A stretch of 11,573 nt of DNA from Methanobacteriota archaeon (GTDB lineage: Archaea; Methanobacteriota; Methanobacteria; Methanobacteriales; Methanobacteriaceae). Location of the stretch: assembly GCA_023436175.1 (NCBI GenBank), contig JAEZKE010000120.1:1-11573 (forward strand). Reading direction: 5' to 3'. Position 1 is the stretch's first letter. The number at the start of each line of letters is the position of its first letter. Both the position numbers and the translations under genes were made by a program. The notes beneath the pieces are model-generated. The model saw only the letters and a program-made list of their open reading frames with translations, did not search any database and had not been told where the DNA came from. Positions 1-6,986 of the stretch are shown here, piece after piece.

Positions 1-14
1 AATGTGGTGATAAA

Positions 15-473
15 ATGAAAGTAGGAATTTGTGATACCACTTTTGCACGGGTTGATATGGGTGCTCATGCAATAGATGAAATTAAACAGCATGTTGGGAA
101 TATAACTTTTATAAGACGTACAGTGCCGGGGATTAAAGATTTACCAGTTGCATCAAAAAAATTAATAGAAGAAGAAGGCTGTGAAATTGTTATGGCCCTG
201 GGGATGCCTGGTCCTCAAGAAAAAGACAAAGTTTGCGCCCATGAAGCATCAACTGGCCTTATACAGGCCCAGCTTATGACCAACACACATATACTTGAAG
301 TTTTTGTTCATGAAGATGAAGGAAAAAATGCCAAGGATCTAAAACAGCTCGCTGAGAATAGAGCACGCGAACATGCACAAAATCTGGTCAAAATGATGTT
401 TAAACCTGATGAAATGCGAAAAGAAGCAGGGATGGGTATGAGAGAAGGAAGGCCTGATGTGGGGCCTGTCTAA
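15..473 (+). CDS. ribC: Archaeal riboflavin synthase
   Basis: Catalyses the last step of riboflavin synthesis: two 6,7-dimethyl-8-ribityllumazine molecules dismutate to riboflavin plus 5-amino-6-ribitylaminouracil, in the cytosol. In methanogens the product feeds FAD/FMN and the F420 deazaflavin network. The 152-residue protein has the hallmarks of the archaeal enzyme, which is related to lumazine synthase and not to bacterial RibE: CDTTFARVDM near the N-terminus, RRTVPGIKDLPVA around residue 35, EEEGCEIVMALGMPG around 52-66, CAHEASTGL around 74, and AQLMTNTHILEVFVHEDE around 85-102. Length is normal for the family. The start is supported by GGTGAT at 6-11, four bases before the ATG. The gene lies at the window edge, so its upstream operon partners are not visible. 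A T-rich tract and a new promoter follow it, so the kinase downstream is probably transcribed separately. Family assignment is recognised from the motifs and is secure. Confidence 0.95.
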   Translation: MKVGICDTTFARVDMGAHAIDEIKQHVGNITFIRRTVPGIKDLPVASKKLIEEEGCEIVMALGMPGPQEKDKVCAHEASTGLIQAQLMTNTHILEVFVHEDEGKNAKDLKQLAENRAREHAQNLVKMMFKPDEMRKEAGMGMREGRPDVGPV

Positions 474-496
474 CACCTAATTTTGTAGAAATTAAC

Positions 497-537
497 TTTT
501 TATATTTTATTTATATTTATTTTGTTATCTACTTTTG
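497..537 (+). terminator. T-rich tract after ribC, possible archaeal terminator
   Basis: Starting 24 bases after the ribC stop, the + strand is strongly T-rich over about 40 bases with several runs of four or five T. Archaeal RNA polymerase can terminate on oligo-T tracts without a hairpin. No convincing stem is visible here, and the whole intergenic region is AT-rich, so the call is weak. Confidence 0.35.
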
Positions 538-653
538 ATATGAGACATATTTGCAATCAAATAAACATTTTTCAATATATATCTCATTGATTACTCTTAT
601 TAACATTATTTAATTATTTTCCAGAATTTTTATATGTTTATGTGATTTTAATA

Positions 654-669
654 AAGTTTTTATATTTTA
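654..669 (+). promoter_or_regulatory. BRE/TATA promoter of the first soluble kinase
   Basis: AAAG followed by TTTTTATATTTTAA lies with its TATA centre near 663, about 27 bases before the ATG at 690. No Shine-Dalgarno-like sequence lies between box and ATG, so the transcript is probably leaderless or nearly so. The second soluble kinase has an almost identical box (AAGTTTTTATATG) at the same distance, which supports both calls. A further TATA-like TTTTTATATG at 627-636 could be an upstream alternative. Confidence 0.55.
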
Positions 670-689
670 AAACTTAAATCTAAGTTAAA

Positions 690-3080
690 ATGAACGCACA
701 AATCCTCTTTATTGGAGATCAAAATGTTTCAGTGAGGAATATAAGGTCCCAAATTGAACATTTAGGTTATAATATTCTTTTTACTAACTTAAACGGGATA
801 AAAACTATTATAAAATCCCAAAAACTAAAACCAGATTTAATTTTAGCGTATGTTACTCTTAAAAAAGAAATAGATGGAATATACACCAATATAAGTATTA
901 TAAATGGTTTTAATATTCCAATAATTTATTTAACAGATTGTTCCGACAAAGAGATACTTGAAAGATCAGGATTAACCGAATTTAATTATATTGTAGAACC
1001 ATTCGAAGACAGTGAACTCAAAAGTGCCATAGAAACTGCCCTTTACAAACATTCCCCCAAATTAAAATTAAAAGAGAATGAAGAAAAATATCGATTAATT
1101 TTTGAAAATACAGGAATTGCAACTGCAATAATTGAAGAAAACACTGCAATATCTCTGGTAAACACTGCATTTGAAAAGTTTTCAGGATATTCAAATGAAG
1201 AGTTAGAAGGTAAAAAGTGGAAAGAATTCATATTACCCCCTCAAATACATGAAATAGAAATATATAACAATTTAATAAGGATTGATCCCAAATCAAGCCC
1301 CATAAATTATAAATTCAAATTCATTGACAGATGTGGTGAGATTAAAGATGTAAATTCCACTGTTGCAATGATTCCTGGAACTAAAAGAAATATTATATCA
1401 CTTTTAAATGTTGCAAGCACTGAAGAACCAGAAACACTTAAAGAAAGTGAAAAAAAATATAATCCTCTTATTGAAAATGCACATAGTTTATCTATTGATA
1501 ATAGTAAATTAACATCTGCAAATACTCACATGGCTGAAATGTTTGAGTTATCCAAATTAGAGATTTTAAATGCGCTTTTAGAAAATGAAGAATATCAAAA
1601 AACGATATTATCCACTGTTCAAACAGGAATTGTTGTAATTGATGCTGAAACAAAGAGAATTATAGACATTAATGAATCTGCATTAAAACTCATAGGTACC
1701 CAAAGGGATGAAGTAATTGGCCATATTTGCCACAAGTTCATATGCCCTGCTGATGAAGGACATTGCCCCATAATTGACTATAATCAAGTATTGGATAATT
1801 CTGAAAGAATTTTACTTAACCTAAACAATAAAGAAATACCAATAATAAAGACTGTGGCATCGATAACTCTAAAAGGGCGCAAATGCCTTATTGAAAGCTT
1901 TATAGATATTACAAAACTTAGATTAACTGAAAATGCGCTTCGAAAAAGTGAAGCTATACTGCGGAGCTTTTTTAACTCGAATGATGTTTTTATGAGTGTT
2001 ATAGAATTAAAAGATGATGATATCCTTTATATTCTTCCAAACAGGCACATGGCTGAATTTTTTGGAGGGAATATTGAAGATATAACTGGGAAACATCTAA
2101 CTGATTTAAATGTACCATCTGATCTCCAGAATTTCTTGATTAAAAAGATTAAGGAATGTCTAGAAAAAGGTACCATAAATATCGAATTTAATTTCTCAAA
2201 TAAAAACCAGGAAAGATGGTATCAGGGAAGCATAAGTCAAATTAATAAAAAATTATCTAAAAAATTTAGTTTTGTAGCAATTGAAATTACTGAAACCAAA
2301 TTAATGGAAGATAAACTTAAAGCGTCATTAAATGAAAAAGAATTACTTCTTCATGAGATTCATCATAGAGTTAAAAACAACTTACAGATAATTTCAAGTT
2401 TACTCAGCCTTCAATCTAAATATATTAAAGATGATGAAACACTTAAGATCTTCAAAGAAAGTCAAAATCGTGTTATGTCACTGGCAATGATTCACGAAAA
2501 ACTGTACAAATCTTCCAATTTAGTTCAGATTGATTTTGCAGAATACATCAATGATTTAGCAGATAAATTATTTTATACATATAAAATCAGCCCAGATATT
2601 ATCCAATTAAATATAAATATTGAAAATATCTTTTTTGACATAGAAACAGCGATTCTCTGCGGCCTAATTATAAATGAACTTGTAACAAACAGCTTAAAAC
2701 ACGCATTTCCGGCGGCCTCTGGCCGCGGACCTACAGATGAAAAATCTGCCGATCTCAAAAAAGGTGATTGTGGGCCAGATTTCCAATGTGACCATTCAAC
2801 AGAAGGCATTGATCCCACAACTAATTCATTTAACAACCCTTGCAAAAAGAATAGAATTGATATCAAACTTAATGAAGTAGATGAAGATTTTGTATTATCT
2901 ATCAATGATAATGGTACAGGTTTACCCGAGGATTTTGATTTTGAAAATACAACTTCATTAGGGTTGCAATTAGTAAATAGTTTAGTTGATCAACTTGATG
3001 GTAATATCACACTTGACAAAAATAGAGGTACTAACTTTAAAATTATTTTTAAAACAATGAAATATAAAAAAAGACTTTAA
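690..3080 (+). CDS. Soluble multi-PAS HisKA_2 histidine kinase with a degenerate receiver domain
   Basis: Cytosolic sensor kinase of 796 residues with no membrane segment. Order: receiver-like domain (1-118), PAS (about 134-240), PAS remnant (252-300), Cys-rich PAS (305-410), PAS (421-536), HisKA_2 dimerisation/phosphotransfer domain (EIHHRVKNNLQ, likely phospho-His H559), and HATPase with N-box N662-F673 and G-box DNGTGLP from D740. The receiver has lost its chemistry: G9-D10 for the acidic pair, Tyr54 where the Asp should be, Glu103 where the Lys should be; only Thr82 is kept. PAS 305-410 carries C347, H348, C352, H358, C359 and C399. Between N-box and G-box there are 66 residues, against 30 in its paralogue, because of a GC-rich insertion. 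The ATG lies about 27 bases after a TATA box without a Shine-Dalgarno, suggesting leaderless translation. Target and signal are unknown. The conserved N, G and H boxes suggest it is still a kinase, unless the insertion disturbs the ATP lid. Confidence 0.9.
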   Translation: MNAQILFIGDQNVSVRNIRSQIEHLGYNILFTNLNGIKTIIKSQKLKPDLILAYVTLKKEIDGIYTNISIINGFNIPIIYLTDCSDKEILERSGLTEFNYIVEPFEDSELKSAIETALYKHSPKLKLKENEEKYRLIFENTGIATAIIEENTAISLVNTAFEKFSGYSNEELEGKKWKEFILPPQIHEIEIYNNLIRIDPKSSPINYKFKFIDRCGEIKDVNSTVAMIPGTKRNIISLLNVASTEEPETLKESEKKYNPLIENAHSLSIDNSKLTSANTHMAEMFELSKLEILNALLENEEYQKTILSTVQTGIVVIDAETKRIIDINESALKLIGTQRDEVIGHICHKFICPADEGHCPIIDYNQVLDNSERILLNLNNKEIPIIKTVASITLKGRKCLIESFIDITKLRLTENALRKSEAILRSFFNSNDVFMSVIELKDDDILYILPNRHMAEFFGGNIEDITGKHLTDLNVPSDLQNFLIKKIKECLEKGTINIEFNFSNKNQERWYQGSISQINKKLSKKFSFVAIEITETKLMEDKLKASLNEKELLLHEIHHRVKNNLQIISSLLSLQSKYIKDDETLKIFKESQNRVMSLAMIHEKLYKSSNLVQIDFAEYINDLADKLFYTYKISPDIIQLNINIENIFFDIETAILCGLIINELVTNSLKHAFPAASGRGPTDEKSADLKKGDCGPDFQCDHSTEGIDPTTNSFNNPCKKNRIDIKLNEVDEDFVLSINDNGTGLPEDFDFENTTSLGLQLVNSLVDQLDGNITLDKNRGTNFKIIFKTMKYKKRL
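2711..2850 (+). other. GC-rich in-frame insertion inside the kinase ATP-binding domain
   Basis: Compared with the paralogous kinase downstream, this kinase has about 36 extra residues (roughly 674-720, including C694, C700 and C718) between the N-box and the strand before DNGTGLP. By hand count the first 20 bases are 17 G/C and the 140-base stretch is about 46% GC, well above its surroundings. It opens with a perfect 6-bp inverted repeat, GCGGCC (2712-2717) and GGCCGC (2721-2726), around TCT. CAGAT/ATCTG pair at 2734-2738/2744-2748, and AAATCTGCC (2742-2750) nearly matches the complement of GGCCAGATTT (2773-2782). The reading frame is kept. Exact borders are uncertain. Confidence 0.6.
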
Positions 3081-3310
3081 TTAACATATCTATAAATTAA
3101 CTTAAATCAAGTATTCTTTAGTTTTAAAGAGCCCATTTAATCCAAATCTATAAAATGCAAAAAATCAGCGCTGGATATAAGAAAAAAATATTTGCATGGA
3201 GCATAATTTTAGGTTTGAGTTGAATTATTTATTTATAAATTGTTTGTCCCATTTACTTTTTTTCAATCAACAATTTTAACCATTCAGTTGTTTAAATATC
3301 TTCATTCCTT

Positions 3311-3342
3311 TTATAAGAATTGTAATAATATCTTATAAGAAT
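3311..3342 (+). repeat. Two direct repeats TTATAAGAAT upstream of the second kinase promoter
   Basis: The 10-mer TTATAAGAAT occurs at 3311-3320 and again at 3333-3342, 22 bases apart start to start, about two helical turns. The second copy ends 13 bases before the TATA box at 3355. The spacing and position suit paired binding sites for a regulator, but the repeat is AT-rich and chance cannot be excluded. Confidence 0.4.
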
Positions 3343-3352
3343 AACACAACTA

Positions 3353-3364
3353 AGTTTTTATATG
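3353..3364 (+). promoter_or_regulatory. BRE/TATA promoter of the second soluble kinase
   Basis: AGTTTTTATATG is centred about 27 bases before the ATG at 3387, matching the box in front of the upstream paralogue. No Shine-Dalgarno site precedes the ATG. The expected transcription start falls on or next to the start codon, so leaderless translation is likely. Confidence 0.55.
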
Positions 3365-3386
3365 TTAAAATCTAAATGCTGACTAA

Positions 3387-6293
3387 ATGAAAAACGCTAA
3401 AATTCTCGTCATTGAAGATAAAAATAGCGCAACAATGAGTATAACGCCTAAACTCGAAGGTTTGGGTTTCACCGTTCTTGCTATTGAATCAAGCAGGATA
3501 AAAGCCCTAAAAGATTTCCGAAAACTAAAACCAGACTTAATTTTAATGGATATCAATTCTACTTGTATAAAATCTATCACAAAAATAAGGGATTGTTTTA
3601 ATAGTCCTATAATATATTTAACAATTCACTCTGACACCCAGATGCTTAATAAATTAAAGTTAACAGATCAAAGTGCTTATCTCATAAAAAAAGGATTAAG
3701 TGACAGTGAACTTAAAAACACTGTAGAAAACGCTCTTTATAACAGCCTCAAATCAAAATTAAATGATAGTAACAAAAATTTAAATGCTTTTTTAAGTTCA
3801 GTTAATGAACCTGCATTTCTAATAGATTTAAACGGCAATATACTTTTTACAAATGAATACACTGAAAAAATTTTAGGTAAAGTCTTTGATTCTAATATTT
3901 ATGAACTTTTACCTCCAAATATAGCGGCATACCGAAAAAAATATGTTGAAATAGCCATTAAGACCAAGAGAGTTACCTGTTTTGAAGACGAACGCTACGG
4001 GAAAAACTATGAATATCGAATTTATCCAGTTTTAGATGAAAAAAATGAAGTTTCCAAGTTATCAGTTATAGGACTAAATGTTACTGAGCGTAAAACAACC
4101 GAAAATGCATTAAAAGAAAGTGAGAAAAGATTTAAGGCCACATTTGAAAATGTTGCAGTTGGAATGACCCTTACAGACAGCGATATGAATTTTATTCAGG
4201 TTAATCAGACTTTAAGTAAAATAACCGGATATTCAAAAGAAGAACTAATTTCCATCAATTTTTATGATATTATCCATTTAGATGACCTAAAAACAATTAA
4301 AAAACTACTTAAATTGTTCCTTGATGAAAAACAAGAAAATGTACATTTTGAAAGCCGTTGCATTCACAAACAGGGCCATATAATTTGGGCGGATGTAGAT
4401 ATTTCTATTTTGCATAGTGACAAATCATTTTGTTTCATAGCCCACATCCAAGATATTACTGAGCGTAAAAAGATAGAATATGAATTAAAAGAGAATCAGA
4501 GGACCCTTGAAACATTAATAAGTAATCTACCAGGTGTAGTCTACAGATGTAAGAATGACCCTACATGGACAATGGAATTTGTAAGTGAAGGTTGTTTTGA
4601 ATTAACAGGATATCAAACAGAAGATCTTATTAGGAATAAAAACATTTCTTATGAAGATTTAATACACCATGATGACAGGCAAATGGTTTGGAATATTATT
4701 CAAAAGGCTTTAAAAGAAAATAAACCATTTAAGATTACTTACAGGATAATTACAGCAGATTTAAAAGAGAAGTATGTTTGGGAACAGGGTAGAGGCATAT
4801 TTTCTCCAGAAGGAGAATTAATCGCATTAGAAGGATTTATAACAGATATAACCAAGCGTATGAAAGCAGAAGAAGCACTTAAAAAATCAGAATTATATTA
4901 CAGAACAATTTTCGAAAATACTGGAACTGCGACATTAATAGCTGGGGAAGATACTATTATTTCCCTTGCAAATACTGAATGTGAAAAGCTTTCGGGATAT
5001 TGCAAGGAAGAAATAGAAGGTAAAAAAAGTTGGATGGATTTTGCAGTAGAAGAAGACTTGGGACATTTATTAAACTATCATCGTTTAAGAGGAAATGGAC
5101 ATGATTCAGCTCCTAAAAATTATGAAATTATGTTGATAACTAAACACGGTGACATTAGAGATGTTTATGTAACTATTGAATCAATTCCTTATACAAAAAA
5201 CAGGGTAATTTCTCTTTTAGATATCACTGATAAGAAGAGATCAAGGAAAGCACTTAGAGAAAGTGAGACAAAATTCCGTGAAATTTTCAATAATGCAAAT
5301 GATATGATAACTGTATGTGAACTACATGAAAACATGATACCTGGGCGGTTTATTGAAGTAAATAATGTTGCGCTTGAAATATTAGGTTACAGTAAGGAAG
5401 AATTTTTAAATATGACTCCATTCGATATAGTTCACCCTGATATAAATACATCTTTACCAAAAATAGAATCTGATATGTCCAAAAATGGATATGCAAGTCA
5501 TGAGAGTGTATTAATAGCTAAAGATAGTTCTGAAGTACCGGTTGAAGTTGCTACACATTCTTTCAAACTTCAAGGAAGAGAAGTAGTTCTTGCTATTTCC
5601 CGCGATATTACTGAACGTAAAAAATCTGAGGATGACGTTAAAGCATCGCTAAAAGAAAAAGAGCTACTTCTTCGTGAAATTCATCATAGGGTTAAAAATA
5701 ATTTACAGATAATAAGTTCTCTTTTAAGCCTTCAAAAAAGTTATATTCAAGATGATGAAACTCTTGATGTCCTTGAAGAAAGTCAAAATCGTGTTAAATC
5801 AATGGCAATAGTCCATGAGAAACTTTATAACTCAGAAAGCTTAGTAAAGATAGATTTTAAAGATTATATTAAAGATCTAACTGATAGCCTACTTTTAACC
5901 TATAGAATCAGCCAAGACATGATTAAATTAGATAGAAATGTTGACACTATCTTTTTTGACGTGAATACTGCAATTCCGTGTGGTTTAATCATAAATGAAC
6001 TCGTAACAAACAGTTTAAAACATGCTTTTTCAAAGCCTGTAACCCCTGAAAGTCATCAAAATAAAGAAATAAATGTTGAACTCCACCAAGAAAAGGACAA
6101 TTTCGTGTTGATAGTTTCTGATAATGGTAGCGGTTTACCTGAAAATTTAGATTTTAAAAATACAGAGTCATTGGGATTAAGATTAGTAAATAACTTGGTT
6201 AAACAGCTCGAAGGTACTATTAAGCTTGATGAAACTGAAGGAACCAAATTTAAAATTATTTTTAAAGAGTTAAAGTATAAAGAAAGGATTTAA
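3387..6293 (+). CDS. Soluble five-PAS HisKA_2 histidine kinase with an N-terminal receiver domain
   Basis: Cytosolic kinase of 968 residues, no membrane segments. Order: receiver (1-118), five PAS domains ending at NVTERK (231), DITERK (356), DITKR (487), DITDK (612) and DITERK (740), then HisKA_2 with EIHHRVKNNLQ (likely phospho-His H767) and HATPase with N-box N870-F881 and DNGSGLP from D912. The receiver keeps the acidic pair E10-D11, phospho-acceptor D55 in KPDLILMD, T79 and K101, so it could accept phosphate. It is clearly a paralogue of the upstream kinase: 38 of the last 57 residues are identical, and PAS 503-616 resembles the first PAS of that kinase (YRxIFENTGxAT...EGKK). It lacks the upstream protein's ATP-domain insertion. 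Having the receiver at the N-terminus and no output domain, it may take phosphate from itself, from a neighbouring kinase, or control its own transmitter. Signals are unknown. Confidence 0.92.
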   Translation: MKNAKILVIEDKNSATMSITPKLEGLGFTVLAIESSRIKALKDFRKLKPDLILMDINSTCIKSITKIRDCFNSPIIYLTIHSDTQMLNKLKLTDQSAYLIKKGLSDSELKNTVENALYNSLKSKLNDSNKNLNAFLSSVNEPAFLIDLNGNILFTNEYTEKILGKVFDSNIYELLPPNIAAYRKKYVEIAIKTKRVTCFEDERYGKNYEYRIYPVLDEKNEVSKLSVIGLNVTERKTTENALKESEKRFKATFENVAVGMTLTDSDMNFIQVNQTLSKITGYSKEELISINFYDIIHLDDLKTIKKLLKLFLDEKQENVHFESRCIHKQGHIIWADVDISILHSDKSFCFIAHIQDITERKKIEYELKENQRTLETLISNLPGVVYRCKNDPTWTMEFVSEGCFELTGYQTEDLIRNKNISYEDLIHHDDRQMVWNIIQKALKENKPFKITYRIITADLKEKYVWEQGRGIFSPEGELIALEGFITDITKRMKAEEALKKSELYYRTIFENTGTATLIAGEDTIISLANTECEKLSGYCKEEIEGKKSWMDFAVEEDLGHLLNYHRLRGNGHDSAPKNYEIMLITKHGDIRDVYVTIESIPYTKNRVISLLDITDKKRSRKALRESETKFREIFNNANDMITVCELHENMIPGRFIEVNNVALEILGYSKEEFLNMTPFDIVHPDINTSLPKIESDMSKNGYASHESVLIAKDSSEVPVEVATHSFKLQGREVVLAISRDITERKKSEDDVKASLKEKELLLREIHHRVKNNLQIISSLLSLQKSYIQDDETLDVLEESQNRVKSMAIVHEKLYNSESLVKIDFKDYIKDLTDSLLLTYRISQDMIKLDRNVDTIFFDVNTAIPCGLIINELVTNSLKHAFSKPVTPESHQNKEINVELHQEKDNFVLIVSDNGSGLPENLDFKNTESLGLRLVNNLVKQLEGTIKLDETEGTKFKIIFKELKYKERI

Positions 6294-6374
6294 GTTCAAG
6301 CTAATTATTGTAAAAAATGATATCTCTAATCCAATATTTCCTTTATTTTAACTCATTCCATTTTAAACAAAATA

Positions 6375-6381
6375 TTTTTTT
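6375..6381 (+). terminator. T7 tract after the second kinase
   Basis: A run of seven T, preceded by other T-rich stretches from about 6340, lies 82 bases after the stop codon. This is a plausible hairpin-independent archaeal terminator, judged only from the T run. Confidence 0.35.
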
Positions 6382-6396
6382 ATTCTTCGGTAACTT

Positions 6397-6413
6397 ATTA
6401 GTTAAATACTAAT
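6397..6413. promoter_or_regulatory. 17-bp dyad ATTAGT-n5-ACTAAT
   Basis: Six-base arms ATTAGT and ACTAAT are exact inverse complements around TAAAT. Size and form fit a site for a dimeric helix-turn-helix regulator. It sits just after the T7 tract and is not next to a clear promoter, so the role is a guess. Confidence 0.3.
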
Positions 6414-6476
6414 CAAAAAAGAGAAATTAACCCTGCAACTGCAGATAAAAGAATAAAATCTCCATAAGAGTTTGTC

Positions 6477-6524
6477 AGTTATCCTAAAATGGGATAACTT
6501 CAATCAAAAACAACTGGTTTTTGA
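6477..6524. repeat. Two adjacent hairpins
   Basis: AGTTATCC (6477-6484) pairs with GGATAACT (6492-6499); one more T-G pair leaves a five-base loop. Four bases later TCAAAAAC (6504-6511) pairs with GTTTTTGA (6517-6524). The second is followed within 20 bases by a T-rich stretch with a seven-T run. They may form a terminator for a transcript running past 6381, or structured RNA. Confidence 0.4.
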
Positions 6525-6622
6525 ATGTTACTCTTTATTTTTTTAGAATACATACGAGATACTGTATTATCTTATTTACAAACTGTTGGGGAATTGAGTA
6601 GTCATTTCCAAGAATATAAGTT

Positions 6623-6648
6623 TTTGGTCACTTATCTAAGTGACCAAA
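6623..6648. promoter_or_regulatory. 26-bp near-palindromic operator candidate
   Basis: The arms TTTGGTCACTTA (6623-6634) and TAAGTGACCAAA (6637-6648) are perfect inverse complements over 12 bases, separated by only TC. A TATA-like CTTTTTATGG (6654-6663) begins six bases further on. With a two-base centre this is better suited to binding a dimeric regulator on DNA than to folding as RNA. It contains G/C positions, so it is less likely to be a chance AT match than the other dyads here. Confidence 0.55.
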
Positions 6649-6845
6649 TGGAACTTTTTATGGTACAGTTAAATAATTAGTTTTCATGACTTATATATGT
6701 TTGCGTATCGAATTGTACAGAATTTAGACATGATAAGCGACTTCTATTTTTCAAAAGTTCGATGTAATAAAACAGTATGTTGATATATGAAGAAAAACAA
6801 AAAAAAGAATAGAATCTTAACAAATGCATTAATACTTTGTTTCAT

Positions 6846-6862
6846 GTCTTTATATCAAAGAC
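6846..6862. promoter_or_regulatory. 17-bp dyad enclosing a TATA box
   Basis: GTCTTT (6846-6851) and AAAGAC (6857-6862) are exact inverse complements around ATATC, and the centre reads TTTATATC, a good archaeal TATA element. A protein on this dyad would block TBP. A start from this box would be near 6879, giving a leader of about 100 bases for the CMD-like gene. AAAATATAAC at 6906-6915 is an alternative TATA box nearer the gene. Confidence 0.4.
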
Positions 6863-6973
6863 GAGCGAAAATGTTCTATTTCAATGAAAAAATTAATGCA
6901 ATATTAAAATATAACAATCTATGTAAATTAAAAAACAATTGTATTTAGGAAATAAAGGATAAAAGTAAATTAT

Positions 6974-6981
6974 GGAGATGA
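6974..6981 (+). promoter_or_regulatory. Shine-Dalgarno deciding the start of the CMD-like gene
   Basis: GGAGATGA differs by one base from the archaeal consensus GGAGGTGA and ends five bases before ATG 6987. The upstream in-frame ATG at 6972 overlaps this site and has only a distant AAGGAT before it, so 6987 is preferred. Confidence 0.55.
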
Positions 6982-6986
6982 AAAGA

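Larger units (their letters stand above)
3081..3386. other. Intergenic region between the two soluble kinases
   Basis: 306 AT-rich bases with no gene I can support. A 22-codon frame opens at 3155 and reads like the start of a membrane protein (MQKISAGYKKKIFAWS...) but stops at once and has no ribosome-binding site; it may be a remnant. The right end holds a direct repeat and the promoter of the next kinase. Confidence 0.6.
6294..6986. other. Long non-coding region rich in dyads
   Basis: 693 AT-rich bases between the second kinase and the CMD-like gene. I see no supported gene; short frames such as 6787-6948 (53 codons) lack a ribosome-binding site and family features. The region holds at least five inverted repeats (6397-6413, 6477-6499, 6504-6524, 6623-6648, 6846-6862) and TATA-like elements near 6654, 6690, 6849 and 6905. 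It could be a multi-operator control region, an untranslated RNA, or both. Confidence 0.5.

Noticed and set aside
2573..2905. 110-codon minus-strand frame inside kinase 1
   Set aside because: Opposite-strand shadow of the kinase ATP domain and its insertion; no ribosome-binding site or family features.
3155..3223. 22-codon frame starting like a membrane protein
   Set aside because: Stops after 22 codons with no ribosome-binding site and no continuation in the other frames. At most a gene remnant.
3376..3390. Four-codon frame ATG CTG ACT AAA TGA overlapping the start of kinase 2
   Set aside because: It starts upstream of the expected transcription start, so it would not be on the mRNA.
6787..6948. 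53-codon + strand frame (MKKNKKKNRILTNALILCF...) in the dyad-rich region
   Set aside because: Only a poor ribosome-binding match, very AT/Lys/Asn-rich as expected from composition, no family features, and it overlaps the TATA-containing dyad. Kept as non-coding.
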